NCBI GenBank assembly: GCA_043775015.1
Contig: JAYVSV010000047.1
Location: forward strand, 87,367 to 151,366
Origin: CANJXF01 sp043775015
GTDB taxonomy: Bacteria; Verrucomicrobiota; Verrucomicrobiia; Limisphaerales; CANJXF01
Direction: 5' to 3'
DNA: 64,000 bases
Shown here in pieces: positions 17,539-26,500 of this stretch. The position numbers and the translations under genes were made by a program. Under the pieces are notes generated by a model that was given only the letters and a program-made list of their open reading frames with translations, was not told where the DNA came from and made no database searches. Each line of letters begins with the position of its first letter. Within the stretch, counting starts at the first letter, position 1.

Positions 17539-20500
17539 TTAGGGTACAACTAATATACGATAGTAGCGTTGTTCTGTAGCGCCCGCTAAAGGATCCACTT
17601 TGTAGCCGGATTCGTCCGTCGCTGTCACATCTCCGTCGAGGTTGGTCCACGTTGGATCGGACACGGTTGCTTTAAACTGGACCCGATATGTTTTGCCGGA
17701 AACAGCACTCCAGAAAATCTGCACCGGTCCAGACTGAGGCGATGAGAGTGTGATAACCCGCAGAATGGAGCCAGCGTTGGTCGGGTCTGTTCCTGCTTGG
17801 AACTCCGCTGCGTCCGTTAGTCCGTCTTCGTCGTAATCACTGGTGCCATCGCGTTGAAGACCGTTGAAGTAGGCCAATTCCCAATCATCTGGGAGTCCGT
17901 CGTGATCAGAGTCAGAACGACTTAGCCGCAGAACCATGACATCCCGGGAATCGTTATAGTCGCCGCCTGTGGTCAGATCCGTAGCGTAGGTTTCGAAAAG
18001 CACGGTGCTCCCGTCCATGCTGATCACCGGATTGCCTGAAAACCGATTGCCAGTTCCGGATCCGCCCCGGTTGATGCTCAGGAGAATAGTGCGGTTCAAG
18101 ACCAGATCCCGCAGAAAAACATCACTCAGTCCGTTCGTATCGTTCGCGACCAGGTTTGAGGCACGACTCCGGAAGATCACGTAACGTCCGTCTGGGGTGA
18201 GCAAAGGGGAAAGCGACCGGTCGTTCCCGGCTCCTGTGCCATTTTGATTGACGCTCACGAGTGATGCTTGTCCGTTCGTTCGATCAATGAGATATACATC
18301 CGTAGTCAGGTTGGTATCCAAAACTGAATAGCTTTTGCTCCGCTCGCAGGCTACGAATCGTCCATTTGGGCTTAAGACAACGTTGACCGCATCAGTGAGA
18401 GTCGTAAGTGAACTTTTACTCGCCACATCAAACAATAAAGTGTTCGTCCGGCGCTCCAAGGCGATCAAAGTATCGTTGGCCGCAAAGGTGGGATCCCGAG
18501 TGATAGAATTGGGGCCGCTTGAGCCGCCTACAAAAAAATTCGACGAAGATACGGAGTCCCAAAGGAAAGCAGAAGTGGAGCTAGCATTTAAGTTGGTAAC
18601 CAAGGCCGAATTGCCACTTCCAAGATAGGTTACATAACGTCCGTCAAGACTGATAGCAGCATTGTATGAGGCGTACGATCCTGCCGCTGTCCCCTGATAA
18701 TTTCGGCTGACCAGTCGATTAGTTTCTTGAGCCATATCCCGATAGTAAATCTGCCCGACGGTAGTGGCATAACCGCCCACCCCTGTTTCGCTACTTTGAA
18801 AGGCCAGGAAGTTACCCTGTTGACTAAACACCGGCAGCGACGGCGCGCTAACCTTTCCAACGCCGGCAATCAACACATTCGTCTGCGCTAAACGGTCGAA
18901 AGTGTATAAATTGAAACGGGTTCCCAACCCTGCCAATGGCGTGCTGTCAGGAATCGCTTCGAACGCAACCCACCGCCCATCACTGCTTATGACTGGGCGG
19001 CGTGATGGACCGCGCGAGAAACCGTTGAGGATTGTATTGAGCCGAATCCAACTATTTGAACCTGCATTGAGGTCACCGATCATCACGTCGCTATCCCGGT
19101 TTGTATCTCCGGAGCTGAGGTCGGAAGCATAACTTTCCAGGACGATGAATTGGCCATTGGAACTGACGCCGCCGGAAGTCAGTCGACTCGAAGCCGCCCC
19201 GGTGTTCACATTCAGGCTCGGTTCACGCACGGAAATTAGTTCAGTAATTCCACTTAGCCGGTCAAAGAGATAAATGTTTCGGGTTCCGTTCGCTTCCGGC
19301 GCACCAATGAATGCAATCCAAAGTCCGTTGTCCGTCATCGTCGCGTCCGTTACAGGCGTGTTCGTTGTCACCGTCGTATTGGTGCCAGCGACTGCGTCGA
19401 AGAGCATCAGGTTTTTGGCCGAGTCTTGATAAAGCAGAAACCGCCCGTCGGATGAAAGGACCGGAACGAAATTTAAGATCGGTCCGGCGCTGTTTACCTG
19501 TGCAACTCTATAAGCAATCAGGGTCGTCGTTCCAGTCGTGAGATCACGTCGAAAAAGGTCGGCTCCAGATGAATTCGTGTCGTATTGCACCAGATTGTTG
19601 GACGAACTTGAGAAAACCACCACACTACCTTGCCTGCTCAAAACCGGAGATCCAGAACCGGAGGCGGAGTTGACTCCAGTGGCATTCACACTGACTAGGG
19701 TTGTTGTGCCGAGTAGGTTATCCCGCAGGAATATGTCCAGCTCGGTGTTTAGGTCGTTGGTGGTGAGGTTCGACGCAGCGCTTTGAAATGCCACATAACG
19801 TCCGGTGCTGTCTGCGGAGGGGTTTTGCGAATCGCCATTGCCCAATGTGCCACCCGCACTGACACTGACCGCTAGATTCGATGAGCTTTGGAGGTCGCGA
19901 ATAAACACATCGAGTTTCGCGTTTAAATCTCCTGCAACCAAATTCGCCGCCAAACTTTGGAACGTCACCCATCTCCCGTCATCGCTGATCTGTCGGTTAC
20001 CGGCCCAAACCACGGAGGTTCCGGCAAAACTGGAGGTGTTATCTGATTTTCGAGTCACAAGCAGGGTGGTTGCAGAGCTCGTATCCCGAACGAATAAATC
20101 AACGGCGTTGTTTAAATCATTTGCTGCGAGGTTGCTCGACTGGCTGGCAAAAAGCACGTAACGTCCGTCGGGCGTCATGTCGGGTGCGCTCGAATCAAGG
20201 TTTCCTGGGCCTACACCATTGGTATCGACGCTCACCAACGTAGTGGTTCCAGCAACGAGGTCTCGAAGGAAAATATCGGAAGCGTTGTTCGTGTCGTTTG
20301 GAACGAGATCACTCGAGGTGCTTTCGAAAACGACGAACTGACCGTTGGAACTAATCGTAGGCGAATGCGATGCGCCGTTTCCGCTTTTTGTTCCAGTTGC
20401 ATTCACGCTGACCAGGACTGTTTTGGAGAGCAGGCGATCCCGCACAAAAATGTCGAACGCACCATTGTTGTCGTTCGTGACCAGATTATCCGCCGTGCTG

Positions 20501-20670
20501 ACAAAAACCACGAAACGGCCATTTGCACTCACGCCGGGATTATGGCAGTCGCTCGCAGATCCTGACGACAAAGCCACGGGCGAAATTAGTGAATCGACTA
20601 ATGCATTCGCCAAGATGGAGGTGGCGATGCTCATTGAGGTTAACAGAAATGCGAGGTAGCCAATCTTCAT
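17539..20670 (-). CDS. Secreted PD40/TolB-like propeller repeat protein
   Basis: 1043 residues from ATG 20670, preceded by GAGGGA and opening a signal peptide (MKIGYLAFLLTSMSIATSIL). The body is about a dozen or more repeats of 55-65 residues with the pattern S-DGR-V-F-S-ASNL---D-N---D-F-RD---TTTLVSVN, a WD40-like PD40 propeller as in TolB, probably two propellers. Near the C-terminus two Ca-binding thrombospondin-type-3/EF-hand-like loops occur (DSDHDGLPDDWE and DYDEDGLTDAAE), then the short C-terminal module (YRVQFKATVSDPTWTNL ... RYYRILVVP). Translated 25 bases downstream of the pseudopilin gene. Role unknown; surface or secreted. Confidence 0.82.
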   Translation of the reverse strand: MKIGYLAFLLTSMSIATSILANALVDSLISPVALSSGSASDCHNPGVSANGRFVVFVSTADNLVTNDNNGAFDIFVRDRLLSKTVLVSVNATGTKSGNGASHSPTISSNGQFVVFESTSSDLVPNDTNNASDIFLRDLVAGTTTLVSVDTNGVGPGNLDSSAPDMTPDGRYVLFASQSSNLAANDLNNAVDLFVRDTSSATTLLVTRKSDNTSSFAGTSVVWAGNRQISDDGRWVTFQSLAANLVAGDLNAKLDVFIRDLQSSSNLAVSVSAGGTLGNGDSQNPSADSTGRYVAFQSAASNLTTNDLNTELDIFLRDNLLGTTTLVSVNATGVNSASGSGSPVLSRQGSVVVFSSSSNNLVQYDTNSSGADLFRRDLTTGTTTLIAYRVAQVNSAGPILNFVPVLSSDGRFLLYQDSAKNLMLFDAVAGTNTTVTTNTPVTDATMTDNGLWIAFIGAPEANGTRNIYLFDRLSGITELISVREPSLNVNTGAASSRLTSGGVSSNGQFIVLESYASDLSSGDTNRDSDVMIGDLNAGSNSWIRLNTILNGFSRGPSRRPVISSDGRWVAFEAIPDSTPLAGLGTRFNLYTFDRLAQTNVLIAGVGKVSAPSLPVFSQQGNFLAFQSSETGVGGYATTVGQIYYRDMAQETNRLVSRNYQGTAAGSYASYNAAISLDGRYVTYLGSGNSALVTNLNASSTSAFLWDSVSSSNFFVGGSSGPNSITRDPTFAANDTLIALERRTNTLLFDVASKSSLTTLTDAVNVVLSPNGRFVACERSKSYSVLDTNLTTDVYLIDRTNGQASLVSVNQNGTGAGNDRSLSPLLTPDGRYVIFRSRASNLVANDTNGLSDVFLRDLVLNRTILLSINRGGSGTGNRFSGNPVISMDGSTVLFETYATDLTTGGDYNDSRDVMVLRLSRSDSDHDGLPDDWELAYFNGLQRDGTSDYDEDGLTDAAEFQAGTDPTNAGSILRVITLSSPQSGPVQIFWSAVSGKTYRVQFKATVSDPTWTNLDGDVTATDESGYKVDPLAGATEQRYYRILVVP

Positions 20671-20695
20671 ATTTAGTTTTCCCTCAAGCAGTTCA

Positions 20696-21496
20696 CTACT
20701 TAAGATATGCGGCTGCGGCTTGGATGCGGGCCACATCAGGATTATTTGGTGATGCGACGTTTAGGAAAATTTGCGCCCCTATAGGAAGCATAGTTCTGGG
20801 GTCGGACCACTGCCAATATTCGATATGTCCGTCGGCCATGGAAAGATTAGCTCCGCCGAGATGAAAGGAACCTGGATAATCCACTAAGCTTTCTTCTGGG
20901 GCGTTGGTAAAAAACTCTGCATCGTTGATGCTATTGGGATGCTCGTCTAGGAACACGAACATGCGACCTGGCTGAGAGATTTCAGAAATTTTAGTCATAC
21001 TTCGGTAATTCTGGCCCCATTGTGAGCCTGTAGATCCCATAAACGCATTCATTGAATAGCTTCGCACTCGCAGTTTCGGAACTCCCCCAATCAGCAGAGT
21101 GGATGGATCAGCAGGGCATCGAAACAGCGATGAGGAATTCACATAAGGTCCGATGGCCGCGTAAGTCGCGTTCGTCAAATTCAAGGTGTTGGTATTGGCA
21201 GAATTCGAAACATTAAAGTCTATGTTGCCGCTAACCCATGGTTTATTATTAGATCCCAAAGAGTTGGAAATGAGGTTGCCGGAATAATCATCAGAATACA
21301 TGTGCCAGGCGACCATCAAGCGGCTGAGGTTATTGGCGCATCGTGCCCGGTCTGCGGATGTTTGACTGTGGGCCAACCCGTTCAAAGAGAGCAGCCCCAA
21401 CAGGGTTACAACGGTCAGCACGACTAAAAGTTCAATGAAAGTGAATGCAGGCTGATTCCTCCGATCATTCCTCGCTGCGGCCCAAAGTGGATTCAT
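20696..21496 (-). CDS. Type II-like pseudopilin (prepilin N-methylation, H-X9-DG type)
   Basis: 266 residues from ATG 21496. Prepilin motif RRNQPAFTFIELLVVLTVVT: cleavage before the Phe, Glu at +5, then a hydrophobic helix. The globular part has CANNLSRLMVAWHMYSDDY, an FRCPADPS Cys motif, RSYSMNAFMG and a HLGGANLSMADGHIEYWQW block, the H-X9-DG signature of Verrucomicrobia/Planctomycetes pseudopilins. Such genomes have many, usually each beside an exoprotein gene. Upstream start at 21592 is possible but lacks prepilin logic. Likely forms an operon with the propeller gene. Confidence 0.88.
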   Translation of the reverse strand: MNPLWAAARNDRRNQPAFTFIELLVVLTVVTLLGLLSLNGLAHSQTSADRARCANNLSRLMVAWHMYSDDYSGNLISNSLGSNNKPWVSGNIDFNVSNSANTNTLNLTNATYAAIGPYVNSSSLFRCPADPSTLLIGGVPKLRVRSYSMNAFMGSTGSQWGQNYRSMTKISEISQPGRMFVFLDEHPNSINDAEFFTNAPEESLVDYPGSFHLGGANLSMADGHIEYWQWSDPRTMLPIGAQIFLNVASPNNPDVARIQAAAAYLK

Positions 21497-21579
21497 GGAG
21501 CGACACTGGGTTAACATGCCTCTGAGGTCAATTCGAAAATCAGGTGAAAACCTGGCCAATACGTGAGTGTTTTGGCGGC

Positions 21580-21691
21580 GAAAGGAATTCACAGTTTAAC
21601 CAAAGAAGAGCACGCCTTCCTCAGCGGCGTTTCCGACAAGTACAAAAGACGGGCGGAATCCAAGAAACCGGAATCCAAGTTGGTCATTTGA
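21580..21691 (+). pseudogene. Second, diverged copy of the rhomboid gene 3' end
   Basis: Gap-free match to 17288-17399: I count 100 of 112 bases identical. It encodes KGIHSLTKEEHAFLSGVSDK then YKRRAESKKPESKLVI and a TGA stop; the intact gene ends KPKSGLII with TAA. Three of 36 residues differ, while several base changes are silent (CTG/TTA, TCG/TCC, AAA/AAG). No upstream rhomboid sequence accompanies it. The intervening 4.18 kb holds the pseudopilin and propeller genes on the opposite strand. Confidence 0.92.
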
Positions 21692-21771
21692 AGCCGAACT
21701 GAAACCGGTTCGCTCGTCTTATCTCTGACTTGTTCTTGACCCGACTCAAATTCCGCTCACAAATTAATCCC

Positions 21772-22890
21772 ATGAACTATTTCTCTAAAGCGTCGTTCGC
21801 CGCACTTCCAACTAAAGGTCGCGCGCGAATTTTTCTTTTGCTCAGTCTGCTGGTGGTGCTTTCGGTGGTCTCCGGTTGCGCGACGCGTTCGGGAACGTTC
21901 GCCCCTCGCCAGGGTGATGAAATCATCGTGGCCGGAAAAATGGTTCACACCGGGACGCGGGTTGTGACCTGGATGGACCCGGGTGGCTACGACGCCTATC
22001 GCACCGAGCGCCGCTTTGCACCGTTCGAGGAATCCGACTTCACGATTTCAAAGGAAAAGGTTGCCGACCTCAAGTCGCCTAGTCGTTTCAATTTGCGCAA
22101 AGCGGGGCTTTCGCCGGAAGAAATCGAGCGCGTCCGCGGCGGTGGTTGGGATTTGCCATTGTTGCAACGGGTGGTGGATCAATTCGTATTGCACTTCGAC
22201 GTTTGTGGAACGAGTCGCCAATGTTTCAACATACTGCACGATCATCGCGGGCTAAGCGTTCATTTCATGCTCGATGCGGATGGGACAATTTATCAAACGC
22301 TCGATTTGAAAGAGCGCGCCTATCATGCGACCAGTTCCAACACCCGCTCGGTGGGGATCGAAATCGCCAACATCGGCGCTTACAGTTCCAAGGAAAATGA
22401 CCCGTTCGAGCAATGGTATAAAAAGGAACCGAACGGCCAGACTACGTTGATCTTCCCTGGAAAATTCGTGGGAACGAACCGCTTCTACACTCCGAAGTTT
22501 GTTGGGCATCCCGCGCGTCCCGAGCCTGTCGTTGGAACTGTGCAGGGACACGAGATGCGCCAGTACGATTACACCCCGCAACAGTATGAAGCGCTGGTGA
22601 AATTGACCGCAACGTTGTGCAAAGTCTTCCCAAAACTAAAATGTGATTATCCGCGTGATGCGGAAGGGAAACTGGTCACCAAGAAACTCGCTGACGATGA
22701 GCTGAGCAACTATCAGGGCGTTCTCGGGCACTACCACATCCAGACCAACAAAACCGATCCCGGCCCGGCCTTGCAATGGGACTATCTGATTCAAAATGCG
22801 CGACAAATTCTGGAGCCAGCCAGTAATGTTCGCGCCGCGACGATGCAAATGGAAAACCGTTTTCCGAAAAAATTATCCGTTGGAAAATAG
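21772..22890 (+). CDS. N-acetylmuramoyl-L-alanine amidase (Amidase_2), lipoprotein
   Basis: 372 residues from ATG 21772. Basic N-terminus, hydrophobic run and lipobox VVSGC predict a lipoprotein. The amidase_2/PGRP-like domain holds the likely zinc ligands: FVLHFDVCGTSRQCFN, ERAYHATSSNTRSVGIEIAN and GHYHIQTNKTDPGPALQWD. It should cleave the bond between MurNAc and the stem peptide in the periplasm, or 1,6-anhydro recycling fragments. No cell-wall-binding repeat is visible. It lies immediately after the extra rhomboid tail. Confidence 0.88.
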   Translation: MNYFSKASFAALPTKGRARIFLLLSLLVVLSVVSGCATRSGTFAPRQGDEIIVAGKMVHTGTRVVTWMDPGGYDAYRTERRFAPFEESDFTISKEKVADLKSPSRFNLRKAGLSPEEIERVRGGGWDLPLLQRVVDQFVLHFDVCGTSRQCFNILHDHRGLSVHFMLDADGTIYQTLDLKERAYHATSSNTRSVGIEIANIGAYSSKENDPFEQWYKKEPNGQTTLIFPGKFVGTNRFYTPKFVGHPARPEPVVGTVQGHEMRQYDYTPQQYEALVKLTATLCKVFPKLKCDYPRDAEGKLVTKKLADDELSNYQGVLGHYHIQTNKTDPGPALQWDYLIQNARQILEPASNVRAATMQMENRFPKKLSVGK

Positions 22891-22915
22891 AAGTGGTTTG
22901 CCAAAATTAATTCGC

Positions 22916-23281
22916 ATGCGCCGGCGCACGTTCCGAAAGCTGAAAACGGCGGGCGAATCAGGCTTTCACCACCATGTCTATGTGGTGCTGCTTGATCCCA
23001 GGGCGGCAAAGAATCGTAAAATCATCGCTGCCAACCCGAAGCGGGATCGAAGCAAGCCTTGTGTTTATGTGGGGATGACCGGGCTTACCCCGGAGCAACG
23101 GTTTCAGAATCACAAGAGAGGAATCAAGGCTGCCAGTATGGTGCGGCGCTTTGGGATCCATTTGCTACCTGAGCTATTCGAGTTCCTCAATCCAATGCCG
23201 TTCGATGCTGCACTTGCCATGGAGCGGGAGCTGGCCGAAGAACTGCGCGAGGCTGGTTACACCGTGGCAGGGGGAACCTAG
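22916..23281 (+). CDS. GIY-YIG-like nuclease domain protein
   Basis: 121 residues from ATG 22916, about 25 bases after the amidase stop. HHVYVVLLD, then KPCVYVGMTGLTPEQRFQNH, resemble the GIY-YIG core, with the catalytic-region Arg in EQRFQNHKRGIKA, and a late Glu (MERELAEELREAGY) typical of the superfamily. The first motif is degenerate (VYVV, VYVGMT). Possible role in DNA repair or a small cytoplasmic nuclease. A dispersed repeat begins three bases after its stop. Confidence 0.7.
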   Translation: MRRRTFRKLKTAGESGFHHHVYVVLLDPRAAKNRKIIAANPKRDRSKPCVYVGMTGLTPEQRFQNHKRGIKAASMVRRFGIHLLPELFEFLNPMPFDAALAMERELAEELREAGYTVAGGT

Positions 23282-23283
23282 TG

Positions 23284-23357
23284 ATTCGCGGGCTGGCGCG
23301 CGTGTGCCTTACGCGGCGGTGTCGGAGTAGGTTGTTCCATGCGTCACGCACGCTCCA
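23284..23357. repeat. Direct repeat copy 1 left of the giant gene
   Basis: 74 bases match 40039-40112 at 70 positions (core GGCTGGCGCGCGTGTGCCTT). The two direct copies bracket the 16.4-kb beta-helix gene. The rest of the 23282-23548 gap shows no gene. Confidence 0.9.
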
Positions 23358-23548
23358 CCATCCGCCCTTGGCAGTTTTAATATCATTTTTCAGTGCCCAA
23401 CTCGACTGAACCGTTTCTGCTGATGTCTGGAGAACCGCGCGAGAGGTCTCTGCCTACGCACAATCACAAAACGCCTTGACCGCTTGTCATCTAAAAGATA
23501 ACAGTCATGGACAAACTTTGGCATAGTCGCGCCGCAAATTAAAAACCT

Positions 23549-26500
23549 GTGACAACCAACTTTCCAGCAATGCCATCGAATTCTGTCTTGCGTCGCCTAT
23601 GGTTCCTTTTTCCATTCGTTCTGCTTCCACTCGTAGAAACCACTGCGAGGGCCAGCCCAACGATCATGCGCGTCAATCAGAACGCGCCCGTCAGTTCCAG
23701 GCGTGACGGGACTTCGTGGGCCAACGCTTACGTAAACCTATCCATGGCCATCAGCAACGCCAATCCGACGGCCAACAGTCCGGTTGAGATTTGGGTCGCT
23801 CAAGGCACCTATAAACCGACCGCCAGCACAAATCGAAATGCCACCTTTGGGCTCAAGAGTTACATGTCAATTATGGGAGGATTTGCCGGCATTGAAACAA
23901 CGCCCGAACAACGTCTGTTTTTTCAAAACGCCACCGTGTTGAGTGGTGACATTGGTCAGCCTCAGATAAACCCGATCAAAGACAGCACGAACGCACAGCC
24001 GTTCTACAACTCGGTTTATCCGGTTGACGTGGAAGATTCCGGTCTTCGGGATAATTGCTACAACGTTGTCACCGCTGTGGGCGTTACCAACGCAGCGCTG
24101 GAGAAGCTCATCATTGCCGGAGGCTGCGCCAATGGACTCAACACCAATGGACAACCGTATTCTCCGACACAGATTGAGGACATGGCCACGATGGCACTCA
24201 CCGAGGAAACTCAGGGCGCTGCTTTCAACGCTTTCATGGCTGGCAAACCGATGGCCGAGCTTGGACGCGCGATTGCTGGCGGCGGCATTTTTGTTTCAGA
24301 CCGTTTCGAGCGATCCAGCGCGGAGCCGACTCTGGTGGTGGAACGGTGTATTGTCATGGGCAATTACGCTCTCGGCTATGGTGGAGGGATCGCGGTGCAG
24401 CAAGCCGACATTTTCGTCCTCGACAGCTACATTTCCGGCAATCGATCCGGCGCTGAAGGAGGTGGCTTTTGGGGACAGAACCAACACTCGGCTTTTATTG
24501 GTTGCGAGTTTCGCGCCAACACAGCTCTACTCTCGGGCGCAGGCATCCATCAGGAATCTTGGCCTTCGACAAAAACTGTTGTTCCCAGTCTGTCGGATAG
24601 TCAATTCAAGGCACAGACAACCCTCTCGCGGCAGGAATATCACAACTTCGTCGCCTCTGGCCTGGCCATGTTCAAACTCTCCGCCCTTTCCAGCTTCGTT
24701 CCGCTCGATGATGTGGATCAGCGCGAGGCCTCCTACCGGGAATCCGAGAGATTCCAAGCGTATGTCGTCGAGAAGGATATGATTATGGGGCGGACCGCTC
24801 TGGCTCTTATGGCGGTCAAAGGCCTTTATACTGCCTATGAAACTGGACAAGGCTCCTTGTCCCTTGGTCTCATCAAATACAAATCCGGCGGGGCGATGAA
24901 CGCTTATGCCGTGGTCGCCGCCGCCGTCGCGCTGGTAGATGCGGGCTTTGCTATTGCGCAATGGGCGGGTGTCAGTCCCGACAATCAGCATGTAAAAAAT
25001 TGGCAGGCTTTTAGCGGCCCTTTCAATAAGTACGCCACCATTAATGGCCTAGCTATGACCATTTCCATCGCGGCGATTTGCCATTTTACGGATTGCAACG
25101 AAAGCATCGAGACCTCTGCCTGGGACGTCAAACACTGGCAACGGCTGGCGTTCAATAGATCCGATCCCCGTACCATCACTAACTGCCGGTTCATCGACAA
25201 TTTAGCTGGCAGCACCGGCGGTGGCGTTTTTGTGCTCTACGATAACGTCGATATCGAAGGTTGCGAATTTACCGGCAATCGTGCCGATGTTGGCGGAGGC
25301 GGACTTTACCAGGGAGGTTGGAATTCATCCTTTGTTCTCAATTCCGCGTTCCGAAATAATCACTCCATCCTTGGAGAAAGCGCCATTGCCAATAAAAGCC
25401 ATTGTCTCGCCGAAATCGTCAACTGCACGATCATCAACAACGGCTCCGAAGACACCAACGGTTATGCTGTTTCCAGCGACTCTGGCGCTGAAGTTCAAAT
25501 CGCCAACTCGATTCTTTGGGGTAACACCAACGCTCTTGCCACAAACTCGCTCGGCGGAGCGGATGTTTTTGTGCCTACTCGCGCCTCAATTATCCAGTCA
25601 GCGCTGTCGGCTACTCCTCCCGATACAAATACTATTAAAGATCTCAAAAGCGCGGGCGCGAGTTATGTGGATTACATCGGTTTGTGCGAAATCAGCCATA
25701 GTTGTGTTCAAAGTTTGAAGCGTCTCCCCATCGGTCAGGATCATTTTGAGAAATTCGTCCTAGCTGCGGGCGATCTGGAAAAAGCCCGGGGTTTGGCCGC
25801 GGATTTTGATTACGGCGAACCACGCGGACTCTTGCGGCTCTTCTCTTTTTATAATACCGGCGAAGGCATCCGCCCGAATTTGCTCAAGAATGGAAATATC
25901 AATTCCGACCCCATGCTCACCGTCCATTTTGAATCCCGGTTTATAGGTTTGCAGCCGGGCGAATTCTCGCCGGTGATTGACGCCGGGACCGGGTTGCGAC
26001 TGGACAACGGCTGGGTCGATAGCGGCACGGGAACGGATATTGTCGGCGAAGCGCGTGTCAAAGGCGGCAGCATTGACATGGGCTGCATTGAAAGTCAGCT
26101 CCCGCCGACGATGTATGTTCGTCCCGCGTTTGTTGGCGGAAATGGCAGCGGCGCCAATTGGGCCAATGCGACAACCAATCTGCAATTTGCTTTGAATTCC
26201 GGTGGTAGCGTTTTCGTTGCGGCTGGCACCTACAAACCGCCGGAAAATAATCCCGCCAATCGGTTTATCCTGAAGAACGGCTGCAAAGTCTTTGGCGGTT
26301 TCAATCCCGCTGCCGGAATCACAAACCTGGCGCAGCGAAATTTCACGACCAATAAAACCATCATCAGCGGGGACATCGGCGCGATTGGAAATGATTCAGA
26401 TAACAGCCGCACTCTTTTTTATGCCGAGGATGTGGATGGGCCGCAGGAGGATATTTCCGAAGGGCGACTGGAAACTTTCGTGGACGGATTTATTTTTACC

